From Bacteroidaceae bacterium (lineage in GTDB: Bacteria > Bacteroidota > Bacteroidia > Bacteroidales > Bacteroidaceae), in assembly GCA_017467885.1 (NCBI GenBank), contig JAFUKC010000029.1, positions 62,001 through 126,000 on the forward strand: a stretch of 64,000 nucleotides of DNA, read 5' to 3'. The position numbers and the translations under genes are program-made. How positions within the stretch are numbered: the first letter of the stretch is position 1; each line of letters begins with the position of its first letter. The notes under the pieces were generated by a model that saw only the letters and a list, made by a program, of their open reading frames with translations, had not been told where the DNA came from and did not search any database. This document shows, one piece after another, positions 39,513-49,100 of the stretch.

Positions 39513-39529
39513 CACCGCAAAAAGGAGAT

Positions 39530-39603
39530 GGCGAGATAGCTCAGCTGGTTAGAGCGTCGGATTCATAATCCGGAGGTCGTGGGATCGTGACCCACTCTCG
39601 CTA
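39530..39603 (+). tRNA. tRNA-Met (anticodon CAT)
   Basis: 74 nt cloverleaf: acceptor GGCGAGA with TCTCGCT (G1-T72 wobble), D-stem GCTC/GAGC, anticodon stem TCGGA/TCCGG around loop TTCATAA, T-stem GTGGG/CCCAC, discriminator A, no encoded CCA. The T-loop reads ATCGTGA in place of the usual TTCGANN. The anticodon could also belong to a lysidine-modified tRNA-Ile2; the strong pairing at the acceptor argues against an initiator (no C1-A72 mismatch). Confidence 0.9.
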
Positions 39604-39637
39604 CAATAAGAACGGCTCAAACCGTTCTTATTGTTTT
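39604..39637. terminator. terminator after tRNA-Met, shared with the DUF389 gene
   Basis: Arms CAATAAGAACGG and CCGTTCTTATTG with a 6-nt loop, then TTTT. It begins on the base after the tRNA and contains the stop codon of the minus-strand DUF389 gene. Confidence 0.85.
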
Positions 39638-40635
39638 ATAATAATGCTGTCATGGCTTCCTTCCTGCAGAATCATAAGTTTTGTACCCAAAAGATGATAT
39701 TCGGGAAGTTTTTTCTCGACGCTGTCGATGAGTGTGGGTGGAATATACCGTCCTATGAATATTGCTTGAATGAATGGTGGTGAGTAGCTTATATTTGTGT
39801 CTATGATCTGTGTACCCGGAAATTTAAGTTCGGAGTCGATAAATCTTTCGGCATTTTCAACGAATATTGTTTTGCGTACAATGTTGTATGTCAGTATGAC
39901 AGATGGGCAAAGTGCAATTATTGATATGGCAATAAGGGAATGTCGCACCTTCTTTTCTCGTTTTTTATCGGTGAACTCCTTTCTGGAGAATTTAAAGACT
40001 CTCACGCTTATGAATGTCGATATGGCGATGAACACCGAGTTGATGAAAAAAAGATATAATGCTCCCAATGCATACCACCAATCTCCTGTTGCCACACCGA
40101 ACCCAACAGTGCATAGAGGTGGCAACAGTGCTGTCGATATTGCAACACCTATAATCACTTGAGTATGATTGCCTGTTGTGCTCATTGCAAGAAATCCGGC
40201 ACTGCCGCCGATGAATGCTATAAGTACATCGTATAATGTGGGGGAGGTTCGTGCCAACAGCTCCGATCTTGCTTCGTTAATAGGTGATATCCAAAAGTAT
40301 ACAGCAGCTGCAATAATTGCAAACAGAGTAGCAACAAGCAGATTGCGCAGTGAGCGTTTCATAAGCTCCATGTCATTTATGCCTACAGCCAACCCGGTTC
40401 CTATTATCGGGCCCATAATGGGCGATATAAGCATGGCACCTATTATTACGGGCGTTGAATCGATATTGAGTCCAATCGAGGCTATAAGTATTGCAAAGAT
40501 AAGAATCCATAGGTTTGCACCGCTGAATTCCACATTATGCCGGATGTTTGCAATTACTGTCTGCTCGTTCTCTTTATCGTTTGTTATGTTAAGATGTTTC
40601 GAAATTTCGTCGAACAGGTATCTGAATATATTCAT
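39628..40635 (-). CDS. DUF389 / TIGR00341-family membrane protein
   Basis: 335 aa. A short N-terminal cytosolic part (1-38), then about seven membrane helices (ANLWILIFAILIASIGLNIDSTPVIIGAMLISPIMGPIIG, LRNLLVATLFAIIAAAVYFWI, VIIGVAISTALLPPLCTVGFG), and an extra-membrane C-terminal domain (about 255-335). The IGAM(L)ISPIMGPI and STALLPPL phrases define the family. Function unknown. Third gene of ruvB-flippase-DUF389, 9 bp after the flippase stop. Confidence 0.87.
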   Translation of the reverse strand: MNIFRYLFDEISKHLNITNDKENEQTVIANIRHNVEFSGANLWILIFAILIASIGLNIDSTPVIIGAMLISPIMGPIIGTGLAVGINDMELMKRSLRNLLVATLFAIIAAAVYFWISPINEARSELLARTSPTLYDVLIAFIGGSAGFLAMSTTGNHTQVIIGVAISTALLPPLCTVGFGVATGDWWYALGALYLFFINSVFIAISTFISVRVFKFSRKEFTDKKREKKVRHSLIAISIIALCPSVILTYNIVRKTIFVENAERFIDSELKFPGTQIIDTNISYSPPFIQAIFIGRYIPPTLIDSVEKKLPEYHLLGTKLMILQEGSHDSIIIKQ

Positions 40636-40644
40636 TGCAATCGT

Positions 40645-42132
40645 TTATTTCAGAAAACGATTAATGAACGGTATCTTGTTCAGCGGTAAATCTTTCTTAA
40701 CAAAATATGTAACGAATATGAACAGCAGGATTGTGTTGCAGCATATTTTTAGTATGCTGTTTTCTATAGGAAGCATTTCTGATATGAAATACAGTATTGC
40801 GAACAACAACACATATTTTGAAATGCCTTTTATATCATAATCGATAGGGTTACGTTTTCGTCCTGTCAGGTACGATAAGGTCATAGCGATAAAATATCCG
40901 GCCATAGATGCACAACCGCATGCCATATAACCGTATCGGGGTACGAATATTATGTTTACAGCAAACAGTATAGCACAACCTATAAACGAGAAAACAGCTC
41001 CCCAATATGTTTCGTCGTTAAGTTTGTACCAGAACGACAGATTAAAATAAATTCCCATGAATATTTCGGCAGCCATAACAAGCGGAATAACTTTTAATCC
41101 CTCCCAATAGTCGGGTGCTATAAGATAACGCAGAATATCCATATAGAATACTACCACAAGAAAGGCAAGCAGTGATACTATTATGAAATATTTCATGGCT
41201 TGTGAATATAAAACCTTATTGTCTTTGTTATTACTGTTGCCAAAAACAAATGGTTCGTAGGCGTAGCGGAATGCCTGCATAAGCATAGCCATTATGGCTG
41301 CCACCTTTACTACAGCACCGTAGATACTCAATTGGGTTTTCCCCTCTTCACCCGGTACCAACCACGTATATATTATTTTATCGGCATGCATGTTAAGTAT
41401 TCCGGCCAGTCCAAGTAACAACAGCGGCCATGAATAGGATAACATGCTTTTCAACAGTTTTGTATCCGCAGTAGGGCGGTATATCTTCATTTCGGGCAGC
41501 AACAGCAATGTAATGAACGATGTGCATATAAGGTTTATAAGGAAGATGTAGAAAGCTTGATTGTGTGGTTGGTAGAATTGTCCGATACTTTCGGGGTATT
41601 TATTTGCAAGTTGTGGCAACAATAGGAATGTAAACAGGTTAAGTGTTATGTTCATTAATATGAACAGTAGCTTAAGTCCGGCAAATTTAAGAGGACGTTG
41701 TTTGAGTCGCAATAATCCGAATGGTATCGATTGAAGTGCATCGAGCGAGACCACCACGGCCATAATGGTTACGAATTCGGGATTATTCGAGTAATCAAGA
41801 GCATCGGTTATAGATGGAAGGAAGGTAAACACCGATATAAGGAATATAAGGCATAATGCAGAGATTACCTGCATCGACATCGAAAAAACCTTTGATACTT
41901 CTGTCTTTTGTTTGTTTGCAAAGCGGAAAAAGGTTGTTTCAAATCCGAATGTAAGGAGTGTGAGCAGCACAGCGGTCCAGGCATATACATTGGTTACAAT
42001 GCCATAATTGCCCGATTCGGCTGTCATGTTGTAGGAATACAATGGCACAAGCAGGTAGTTAAGGAACCTGCCTACAATGCTGCTCATTCCGTATATTACA
42101 GTGTCTTTGAATAGCGCACCTAATTTAGACAT
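40645..42132 (-). CDS. oligosaccharide flippase (Wzx-like, MOP superfamily)
   Basis: 495 aa, about fourteen membrane helices. Family layout: KDTVIYGMSSIVGRFLNYLLVPLYS at the N-terminus, six helices, a central loop near 225-245, then eight more. Such proteins flip lipid-linked sugar repeats or similar amphiphiles across the inner membrane. It stands outside any polysaccharide gene cluster, with its start codon overlapping the ruvB stop by one base, so the substrate (possibly a lipid-linked envelope precursor) is unknown. Confidence 0.85.
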   Translation of the reverse strand: MSKLGALFKDTVIYGMSSIVGRFLNYLLVPLYSYNMTAESGNYGIVTNVYAWTAVLLTLLTFGFETTFFRFANKQKTEVSKVFSMSMQVISALCLIFLISVFTFLPSITDALDYSNNPEFVTIMAVVVSLDALQSIPFGLLRLKQRPLKFAGLKLLFILMNITLNLFTFLLLPQLANKYPESIGQFYQPHNQAFYIFLINLICTSFITLLLLPEMKIYRPTADTKLLKSMLSYSWPLLLLGLAGILNMHADKIIYTWLVPGEEGKTQLSIYGAVVKVAAIMAMLMQAFRYAYEPFVFGNSNNKDNKVLYSQAMKYFIIVSLLAFLVVVFYMDILRYLIAPDYWEGLKVIPLVMAAEIFMGIYFNLSFWYKLNDETYWGAVFSFIGCAILFAVNIIFVPRYGYMACGCASMAGYFIAMTLSYLTGRKRNPIDYDIKGISKYVLLFAILYFISEMLPIENSILKICCNTILLFIFVTYFVKKDLPLNKIPFINRFLK

Positions 42133-43148
42133 CAGAATAATCCTCCTTCGTTCATTCCAAATTTACTGCGTCCCAGATGTTTATAGGCAAGTTCGGTTAC
42201 TTCACGGCCACGTGGAGTGCGTTTCAAGAATCCCTCCTTAATCAGATAGGGTTCGTAAACCTCTTCTATAGTACCGCTGTCTTCACTTAAAGCAGTAGCA
42301 ATTGTGCCTATTCCCACCGGCCCGCCTTTAAACTTGTCTATGATGGTACAAAGTATTTTATTGTCTATCTCGTCGAGCCCGTAACGGTCGATGTTTAGTG
42401 CTTCGAGTGCAAGTTTGGCAATAGAATTGGTAATATGTCCGTTACCCATAACCTGGGCAAAGTCGCGTACTCGACGTAATAGTGCATTTGCTATACGTGG
42501 TGTACCTCGGCTGCGACGTGCAATCTCGTATGCAGCTTCGTCATCATAGCTCACCTTAAGTATTTGTGCCGAGCGTGCTACAATTCCTGCCAACGTTTTA
42601 CTGTCGTAATATTCGAGGTGCATGTTTATTCCGAAACGGGCGCGTAACGGTGCAGTAAGCAATCCGCTGCGGGTTGTTGCACCAATCAAGGTAAACGGGC
42701 TTAAGTCTATCTGTATCGAGCGTGCCGAAGGTCCCTTGTCTATAAGTATATCTATTCGATAATCTTCCATTGCCGAGTAGAGATATTCCTCCACAATAGG
42801 CGATAGACGGTGTATCTCGTCGATAAAAAGTACATCATTAGGTTCGAGCGACGTAAGTATTCCGGCAAGGTCGCCAGGCTTGTCGAGTACAGGCCCCGAT
42901 GTAACTTTGAAGCCTACACCAAGTTCATTCGCAATAATGTTGCTTAATGTGGTTTTTCCAAGCCCCGGAGGACCATGCAACAGTACATGGTCGAGTGATT
43001 CGCCACGCATTTTTGCGGCCTTAACGAAAATGCGCAGATTGCTTACAATCTTTTCCTGCCCGTTGAAATCTTCAAAAGCAAGCGGGCGTAACGCATTTTC
43101 AAATTCTTTGTCGCTGTGTTTTCCGCGAATATCAAATTCTGCGCTCAT
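42132..43148 (-). CDS. ruvB: Holliday junction branch-migration helicase RuvB
   Basis: 338 aa AAA+ motor that drives branch migration with RuvA. Walker A GPPGLGKT (59-66), Walker B DEIHRL (110-115), sensor 1 LIGATTRSG, an arginine finger in PLRARFG, and a C-terminal winged helix ([21 protein letters not shown]). Full length. TATCTTCG on the minus strand (43179-43172), 24 bp before the start, is a possible -7 box. First gene of its operon. Confidence 0.97.
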   Translation of the reverse strand: MSAEFDIRGKHSDKEFENALRPLAFEDFNGQEKIVSNLRIFVKAAKMRGESLDHVLLHGPPGLGKTTLSNIIANELGVGFKVTSGPVLDKPGDLAGILTSLEPNDVLFIDEIHRLSPIVEEYLYSAMEDYRIDILIDKGPSARSIQIDLSPFTLIGATTRSGLLTAPLRARFGINMHLEYYDSKTLAGIVARSAQILKVSYDDEAAYEIARRSRGTPRIANALLRRVRDFAQVMGNGHITNSIAKLALEALNIDRYGLDEIDNKILCTIIDKFKGGPVGIGTIATALSEDSGTIEEVYEPYLIKEGFLKRTPRGREVTELAYKHLGRSKFGMNEGGLF

Positions 43149-43263
43149 ATATAATGATGTATTTTGCTTTGCGAAGATAATGTAAAAAAAGTGATATGCG
43201 GTAAGAAAACCTCTTTTTTAAACAGTTCTGCCTAAAATTATTCAAATATTTAATAAATATGCA

Positions 43264-43271
43264 TAACTTTG
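43264..43271 (+). promoter_or_regulatory. -7 box that decides the start of the SpmA/B-like gene
   Basis: TAACTTTG fits TAnnTTTG. It lies just downstream of the first possible ATG (43259), so transcription from it favours ATG 43292. Confidence 0.5.
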
Positions 43272-43291
43272 TGATATTAAAAAACAGGCAA

Positions 43292-44524
43292 ATGGTTCTG
43301 AATTATATTTGGGTAGCGCTTTTCCTTTTGGCATTTGTTATTGCAATAGGGAAATTGATATTTTTAGGTGATACGAATGTGTTTCCGGCAATAATGGATT
43401 CCACCTTTTCATCGGCAAAAACGGCCTTTGAGATATCTTTAGGTCTGACTGGCGTACTGTCGCTGTGGATGGGGTTGATGAAGATAGGTGAGCAAGGCGG
43501 GCTTGTGAATGCTTTGGCACGTTTGTTATCGCCAATATTTAACAAGTTGTTTCCCGATATTCCCAAAGGACATCCTGTAACCGGTACCATGTTCATGAAT
43601 TTCTCGGCAAACATGTTGGGTCTTGATAATGCAGCAACCCCCATGGGGTTGAAAGCTATGCAGGAGCTTCAGGAGTTGAATACCCAAAAAGATACTGCAA
43701 GCAATCCCATGATAATGTTTCTTGTCCTTAATACATCGGGGCTTACACTTATACCAATGAGCATACTTCTCTATCGCACCGAATTGGGGGCAGCCAGCCC
43801 GACAGATGTATTCATACCTATTCTGATTGCAACAACCGTTTCCACTATAGCCGGGCTTATTGCCACAAGTATATATCAAAGGATTAATCTGTTTAATCGC
43901 ACAATTTTATTGTTTCTTATAGGTGTTTCACTCTTCATTGCTGCCGGAACCTGGGGTGTAATGCAGCTTTCAAAAGTGCAGGTAGAGATGTTTTCCACAT
44001 CTCTTGCAAATATAATGCTCTTTACAATAATTGTGCTGTTTATTGTTTCCGGTGTGCGTCGCAGGATAAATGTGTATGAAGCATTTATCGATGGTGCAAA
44101 AGATGGCTTTTCTACAGCTGTAAGAATTATCCCGTATCTTGTTGCCATTTTGGTTGCAGTCGGTGTTTTTCGTGCATCGGGTGGAATGGATGTTCTTATT
44201 GCCGGTATTGCTTGGTGCATCGATATTTGTGGCTGGAATTCCGATTTTGTGGCTGCTTTGCCAACAGCAATAATGAAACCTTTGAGTGGCAGCGGTGCGC
44301 GAGGGTTAATGATAGATGCCATGACAACATATGGAGCCGATTCGTTTGTAGGGCGTTTGTCCTGTCTGTTTCAGGGTGCAACCGATACAACTTTTTATAT
44401 TTTGGCTGTATATTTCGGCAGTGTGGGGATACGTAAAACACGACACGCCGTAACTTGTGGTCTTATAGCCGATTTCGCAGGTATTCTGGCAGCAATAGCC
44501 ATAGCATATATTTTCTTTGGATAG
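43292..44524 (+). CDS. nucleoside-recognition (Gate) domain membrane protein, fused SpmA-SpmB type
   Basis: 410 aa. Two related membrane halves in one chain: the first (about 45-190) has GLTGVLSLWMGLMKIGEQGG and FMNFSANMLGLDNAATPMGLKAM, as in spore maturation protein SpmA; the second (about 260-405) has AKDGFSTAVRIIPYLVAILVAVGVFRASGGMD and PTAIMKPLSGSGARG, as in SpmB. Bacteroidetes do not sporulate; the role here is unknown, likely transport of a small molecule. Start 43292 is chosen over 43259 because a -7 box lies between them. 22 bp before ybeY. Confidence 0.85.
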   Translation: MVLNYIWVALFLLAFVIAIGKLIFLGDTNVFPAIMDSTFSSAKTAFEISLGLTGVLSLWMGLMKIGEQGGLVNALARLLSPIFNKLFPDIPKGHPVTGTMFMNFSANMLGLDNAATPMGLKAMQELQELNTQKDTASNPMIMFLVLNTSGLTLIPMSILLYRTELGAASPTDVFIPILIATTVSTIAGLIATSIYQRINLFNRTILLFLIGVSLFIAAGTWGVMQLSKVQVEMFSTSLANIMLFTIIVLFIVSGVRRRINVYEAFIDGAKDGFSTAVRIIPYLVAILVAVGVFRASGGMDVLIAGIAWCIDICGWNSDFVAALPTAIMKPLSGSGARGLMIDAMTTYGADSFVGRLSCLFQGATDTTFYILAVYFGSVGIRKTRHAVTCGLIADFAGILAAIAIAYIFFG

Positions 44525-44546
44525 TAATAAACAAAATATAATAATT

Positions 44547-44966
44547 ATGATAACATATCAGACCGATGGTGTTAAGATGCCTCAAATTAAACGACGCAAT
44601 ATAACAGCGTGGATAAAAAAGGTTGCAGCCAATCATGGGAGAAAGGTTGGCGATGTTGCCTATGTATTCTGCAGTGACGATAAAATATTAGAGGTGAACC
44701 GCGATTATTTGCAACACGATTATTATACCGATATAATAACATTTGACTATTGCGAAGATGATGTAATCAGCGGTGATATATTTATAAGCCTTGATACGGT
44801 GCGCAGTAATAGCGAACAGCTTGCTTTACCTTACGAACAGGAATTACACCGTGTTATTATTCATGGTATATTGCATCTTTGCGGTATAGATGACAAAGGA
44901 GAGGGCGAACGCGAGGTTATGGAGGCCGAGGAGAATACGGCTCTTGGCATTTATAATCTTATGTAA
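44547..44966 (+). CDS. ybeY: endoribonuclease YbeY, rRNA maturation factor
   Basis: 139 aa from ATG 44547; a TTG at 44517 inside the previous gene is rejected. Single-strand endoribonuclease for 16S rRNA 3' maturation and ribosome quality control. The zinc motif reads HGILHLCGIDD (106-116): His106 and His110 are kept, while the third His of the HxxxHxxxxxH form is Asp. NRDYLQHDYYTDIITFDY is the other family signature. Confidence 0.92.
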   Translation: MITYQTDGVKMPQIKRRNITAWIKKVAANHGRKVGDVAYVFCSDDKILEVNRDYLQHDYYTDIITFDYCEDDVISGDIFISLDTVRSNSEQLALPYEQELHRVIIHGILHLCGIDDKGEGEREVMEAEENTALGIYNLM

Positions 44967-45060
44967 CCATATTTATGGTATACTTTCATACTGTTTGAAT
45001 ACAAACAATATATAAAATTTGTAATATTTTGCTAAAAATAAGATTAAGATAGGTGATTCT

Positions 45061-45091
45061 CTTGTGAATTTAAACATTTGTTATATTTTTG
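45061..45091 (+). promoter_or_regulatory. promoter of the SusCD-thioredoxin operon
   Basis: CTTG (45061-45064), 19 bp, TATTTTTG (45084-45091, full TAnnTTTG match), 38 bp before the first gene. The only convincing promoter seen for the eight genes from 45130 to 57636, whose gaps are all under 50 bp. Confidence 0.65.
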
Positions 45092-45129
45092 TTCGCAACA
45101 ATTACTAAACATTTAGGAGATTACTATTT

Positions 45130-46107
45130 ATGATTAAAAAAGTTTTATTCTATTTTTCTTTGGCGGTAATATTGTTCATATCGGATATTGCCGGTGCACA
45201 GGAACGCACTGTTTTAAGTGCTCAAATATATGGTTATAAAGGTGATATGGTCTATTTCGACTGTGTTCAGACACCTTTAATACGTCAAGAATTTTACACA
45301 AATCCGGGCGAGGAGCATCTGTTTGCATTTGATACGGATGCAATGGTTTGCATGCTTATAAACGGTAAGACAAAAGTGTTGCTGCTCCCGGGTGACAGCG
45401 TGCATGTGAATATTCATTACAACGGCCGTAACATCGACAACATTGAATTCGGTGGTAGCGATGAGGCTGTAAAGGCCAATCGTGTGTTAACCGATATTGA
45501 TGAATTGAAACGTAATATGCGATATAAATCGCAGTTGCTTGCATGCGCAGCGCTTGATGTTAAGCCTAAAGAGCGTCTGAACGATTCGAATGTGTTGCAC
45601 GAAAAGGTGGCATCGTTGCTTGCAACGAGCGGTGTAAATGAAGAAATTGCAGCTTACATAATGGCCGGTATAGAGTCCGAGGTTTATATCTCTATAATGG
45701 AATATCCTGTAATGTATGCAAGTGTACGCGGTGTATCTGTCGATAAACAGGAAATAGGCAATTATTGGACTCTTATGGACAGTGTTACCCTCAAAAACGA
45801 TTGTGCATCGTTGATGAACCCCGAATATTCGGGTATGCTTATGCGTTATTGTTTCTATTGTAATGAAAAAAGTGCACAAGAGAAAGGAGCATCATATAAA
45901 ATGCCCGGTAAATTGGAGAATATGTATGCCGAGCTTGCTGCTTTTTATACAGGTGCACAACGCGATGCTGTATTGTTTAATCTTTTGTGCAACTTCATAA
46001 AGAATGGTCAGGAGATAGAGCGTGCCGATATATTATATAAAGATTATATATCTAACTACAACAAGAACGAAAAATACAAACAGGTTCTTGAGGCTATATT
46101 GCAATGA
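45130..46107 (+). CDS. secreted DUF4369-like protein without thioredoxin domain
   Basis: 325 aa. Signal peptide (1-23, ending AGA). Residues about 28-120 are beta-rich and close in pattern to the N-terminal domains of the three TlpA proteins downstream (LLLPGDSVHVNIHYNGRNIDNIEFGGSDEAVKANRVL, compare VEPGDIYIAPF... VGGTPANDVY), followed by a helical middle region. It ends where the thioredoxin domain would start, and no CxxC is present. Function unknown; as first gene of the operon it may bind the same envelope partner as its longer relatives. I did not recognise a named family for the full length. Confidence 0.7.
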   Translation: MIKKVLFYFSLAVILFISDIAGAQERTVLSAQIYGYKGDMVYFDCVQTPLIRQEFYTNPGEEHLFAFDTDAMVCMLINGKTKVLLLPGDSVHVNIHYNGRNIDNIEFGGSDEAVKANRVLTDIDELKRNMRYKSQLLACAALDVKPKERLNDSNVLHEKVASLLATSGVNEEIAAYIMAGIESEVYISIMEYPVMYASVRGVSVDKQEIGNYWTLMDSVTLKNDCASLMNPEYSGMLMRYCFYCNEKSAQEKGASYKMPGKLENMYAELAAFYTGAQRDAVLFNLLCNFIKNGQEIERADILYKDYISNYNKNEKYKQVLEAILQ

Positions 46108-46154
46108 TATTCTATTGAAACAAACACATAATTAATCACAAATAAAAGAATACT

Positions 46155-49100
46155 ATGGAAAAAGTAAATAGAAACTTTTATTTTTTCTGCAGGGTACTGC
46201 TTTTGGCTGTTTTTTCGTCAGCGGTTTTCAGTATCTCTACGTATGCGCAAGCAACAGGGGAGTGGAAAGACGAGCGTATTACCTTAAGAATAAGTAATCA
46301 ACCATTGGGAACGGTTCTCGAGAAAGTGGCTGAGAAAGCTAATGCCGAGCTTCATTTGCAAGGAGTTACCCTTGTGAACATAAATAAGCGTATAAGTATT
46401 AATGTTAAAGATAAAGAACTTGATAAAGTTATTGGTGATTTGATAGGCGATCAAAATGTAAAGATACGTTTTGAGGATAATCGTGTAATCATCATCGAGC
46501 CCTACGAGCATACAGAAAATTCCGACGCAGAGTTCAGTATCGGCGGTATTGTTGTCGATGCTGAAACGGGGGAGGGGCTTATGGCTGCACAAATAATGAT
46601 AACCGATGGCAGTGGTAATGGTATAAGAGGAACCATCACCGATGCCGACGGAAAGTTCAGTTTGCGCATAAGGAAAAAAGAGTCTATAAGAATAACATAT
46701 ATTGGCTACGAGCCTCTTTCGAAACAAATATTGCGTCCCGAAAATAATCTTGAATTGGAGTTGAAACCAAGTTTAGAGAGTATCGACGAGGTTGTGGTTA
46801 CGGGTATCAGTAAGCGTAATAAGAACAGTTTTACAGGTAATTATGTAAGTGTTAAGGGTGCAGAATTGTTAAAAATGAACCCTACCAATATTCTGAAAGG
46901 TTTACAATTTTTTGATCCCAGCTTTAAGATTGTAGAGAATAATCGCGCGGGTTCCGACCCGAACGCCGAACCCGAGTTTCAGATTCGTGGTGACCAATCC
47001 TTGGGAACAACCTCTTCGATGAACAGCATGGATCTTATGCTTGACAATGTATCGAGCCGCCCAAATACACCGTTATTCGTATTAGACGGTTTTATTGTTC
47101 CAATGAGTCGTATTCTTGATTTGGACCCCGAGCGTGTAGACAATATTACAATTTTGAAGGATGCGGCCGCTACATCCATTTATGGTTCGCGTGCCTCGAA
47201 CGGCGTTGTTGTTGTTGAAACAAAGATTGCTCCGGATGGCGCTCTATCGGTTTCGTATAATGGTACCATGACAGTTCAGGCTCCCGACCTCACCGATTAC
47301 AACTTGATGAATGCCCGAGAAAAATTGGATACAGAATGGCGGGCCGGTATCTACAATCCTAACAGTGCTTCATCAATGAACACATATAATAAATATTTAC
47401 GCAATGTATTGGGCGGAGTCGATACCTATTGGTTATCGCAACCGTTACGTACGGCAATTCAGCATCGTCATTCGTTGAGTGTTGCCGGCGGTACCGATGT
47501 GTTCCGTTACAGTTTGGATGTGAATGCTGCCATGCAACCGGGTGTAATGAAAGGCTCTGAGAACAACACAAAAGGTGTCAATTTCAACATGACATATCTT
47601 AAGGAGAAATTAACAATGCGTGCAAATGTTAATCTTTCCGAATCTGATGGCAAAAACTCGCCATACGGTTCCTTCAGTAGTTATACAAGCCTTAATCCCT
47701 ATTATAAAGCAAAAGACGACAGTGGTAAGTATCTGCAAATATTGGATAATAAACTTATAGGTGATGGCGGTGCCGTAGATGTGAAGAATCCTTTATATAA
47801 TGCCAATGTAGGTATAAAAGACGAGACACGTAGTTTGACTATTGCAACAAATATCAACCTTGAGTATGCAATAATGAAGAATCTGCGTCTTACAGGCCAA
47901 CTGTCATATACTCGTGGCATGGCACGTACAGACAAATTTCTGCCTGCCGATCATACAAACTTTGCAACCGAAACCGACTTGACACTTAAGGGTAGTTACA
48001 GCAAAAGTACAGGTGACATGACATCGTGGTCGAGTAACTTTGGGTTGAACTATAATCTTGTAGTTAAGAAACATCTGTTAAGTATATTTGCAAACTGGAC
48101 TGTTAACGAAGATGGGAACGATTATGTGAATCTTTCGGCAACAGGTTATCCCGACCCACATATGGACGACTTTATTTTTGGTAATAAAATGAACACGTCT
48201 CCAAGCGGAACTGAAGCAAAATCGCGCTCAATGGGCCTTGTAGGGCAGATGTCGTATAGTTACGACAACCGATATTCTATTGATGTGAACCTTAGTGGCG
48301 AGTCTTCGTCGCGCTACTCCGATCATGATTTGGTTCCTTTTTGGTCGGTTGGAGGACGTTGGAATGCACATAACGAAAAATGGTTGCAGGGTTATGTTTC
48401 GAATCTCGTTTTTCGAGCAAGCCATGGCGTTACCGGCGAACAGAACTTCAGTCCTTATGAGGCCATCGAATTCTACACCTATTCGGGCACAATGAAACCT
48501 TACACCTCTTTCCCCGTATTGGGTGCGGTTTTGGCAGGGCTGAATAATCCCAACTTGGGATGGGCGAAGACAAGCAATACAAGTCTTTCGGTCGATTTTG
48601 GATTTTGGAAAAACCGTATCAACCTTACGTTCAACTATTATAACAGTATAACCAAAGAGCTGCTGACAAACTACGACTTGGCTCCTTCTACCGGTTTCAG
48701 TTCAATGACAATGAATGCCGGTGAGTTGCAGAACAAAGGTTTTGATGCATCGCTGAATGTTATAGCCATACAGGATATACGTAACCAGTTCTATTGGACT
48801 ATAAATGTGAATGCCAATCATAATAAGAATAAGATTCGCAAAATATCCGATTACCTTCGAAAAATTAACGAGGCTCAATTGAAATCGGCAACTGCACCAC
48901 TCCCAATCTATCAAGAGGGGCAATCGACTACAACGCTTTATGCTGTTCGTTCGTTAGGTATCGACCCGGTTACAGGCCGTGAGGTGTATTTGAAGCGTAA
49001 CGGGCAAAAGACATTCGTATGGGACGCTGCCGATAAGGTTCCGGTTGGCGATACCAATCCCGATGTAAGCGGTACTATATCTACAAGTGTCAATTGGAAA

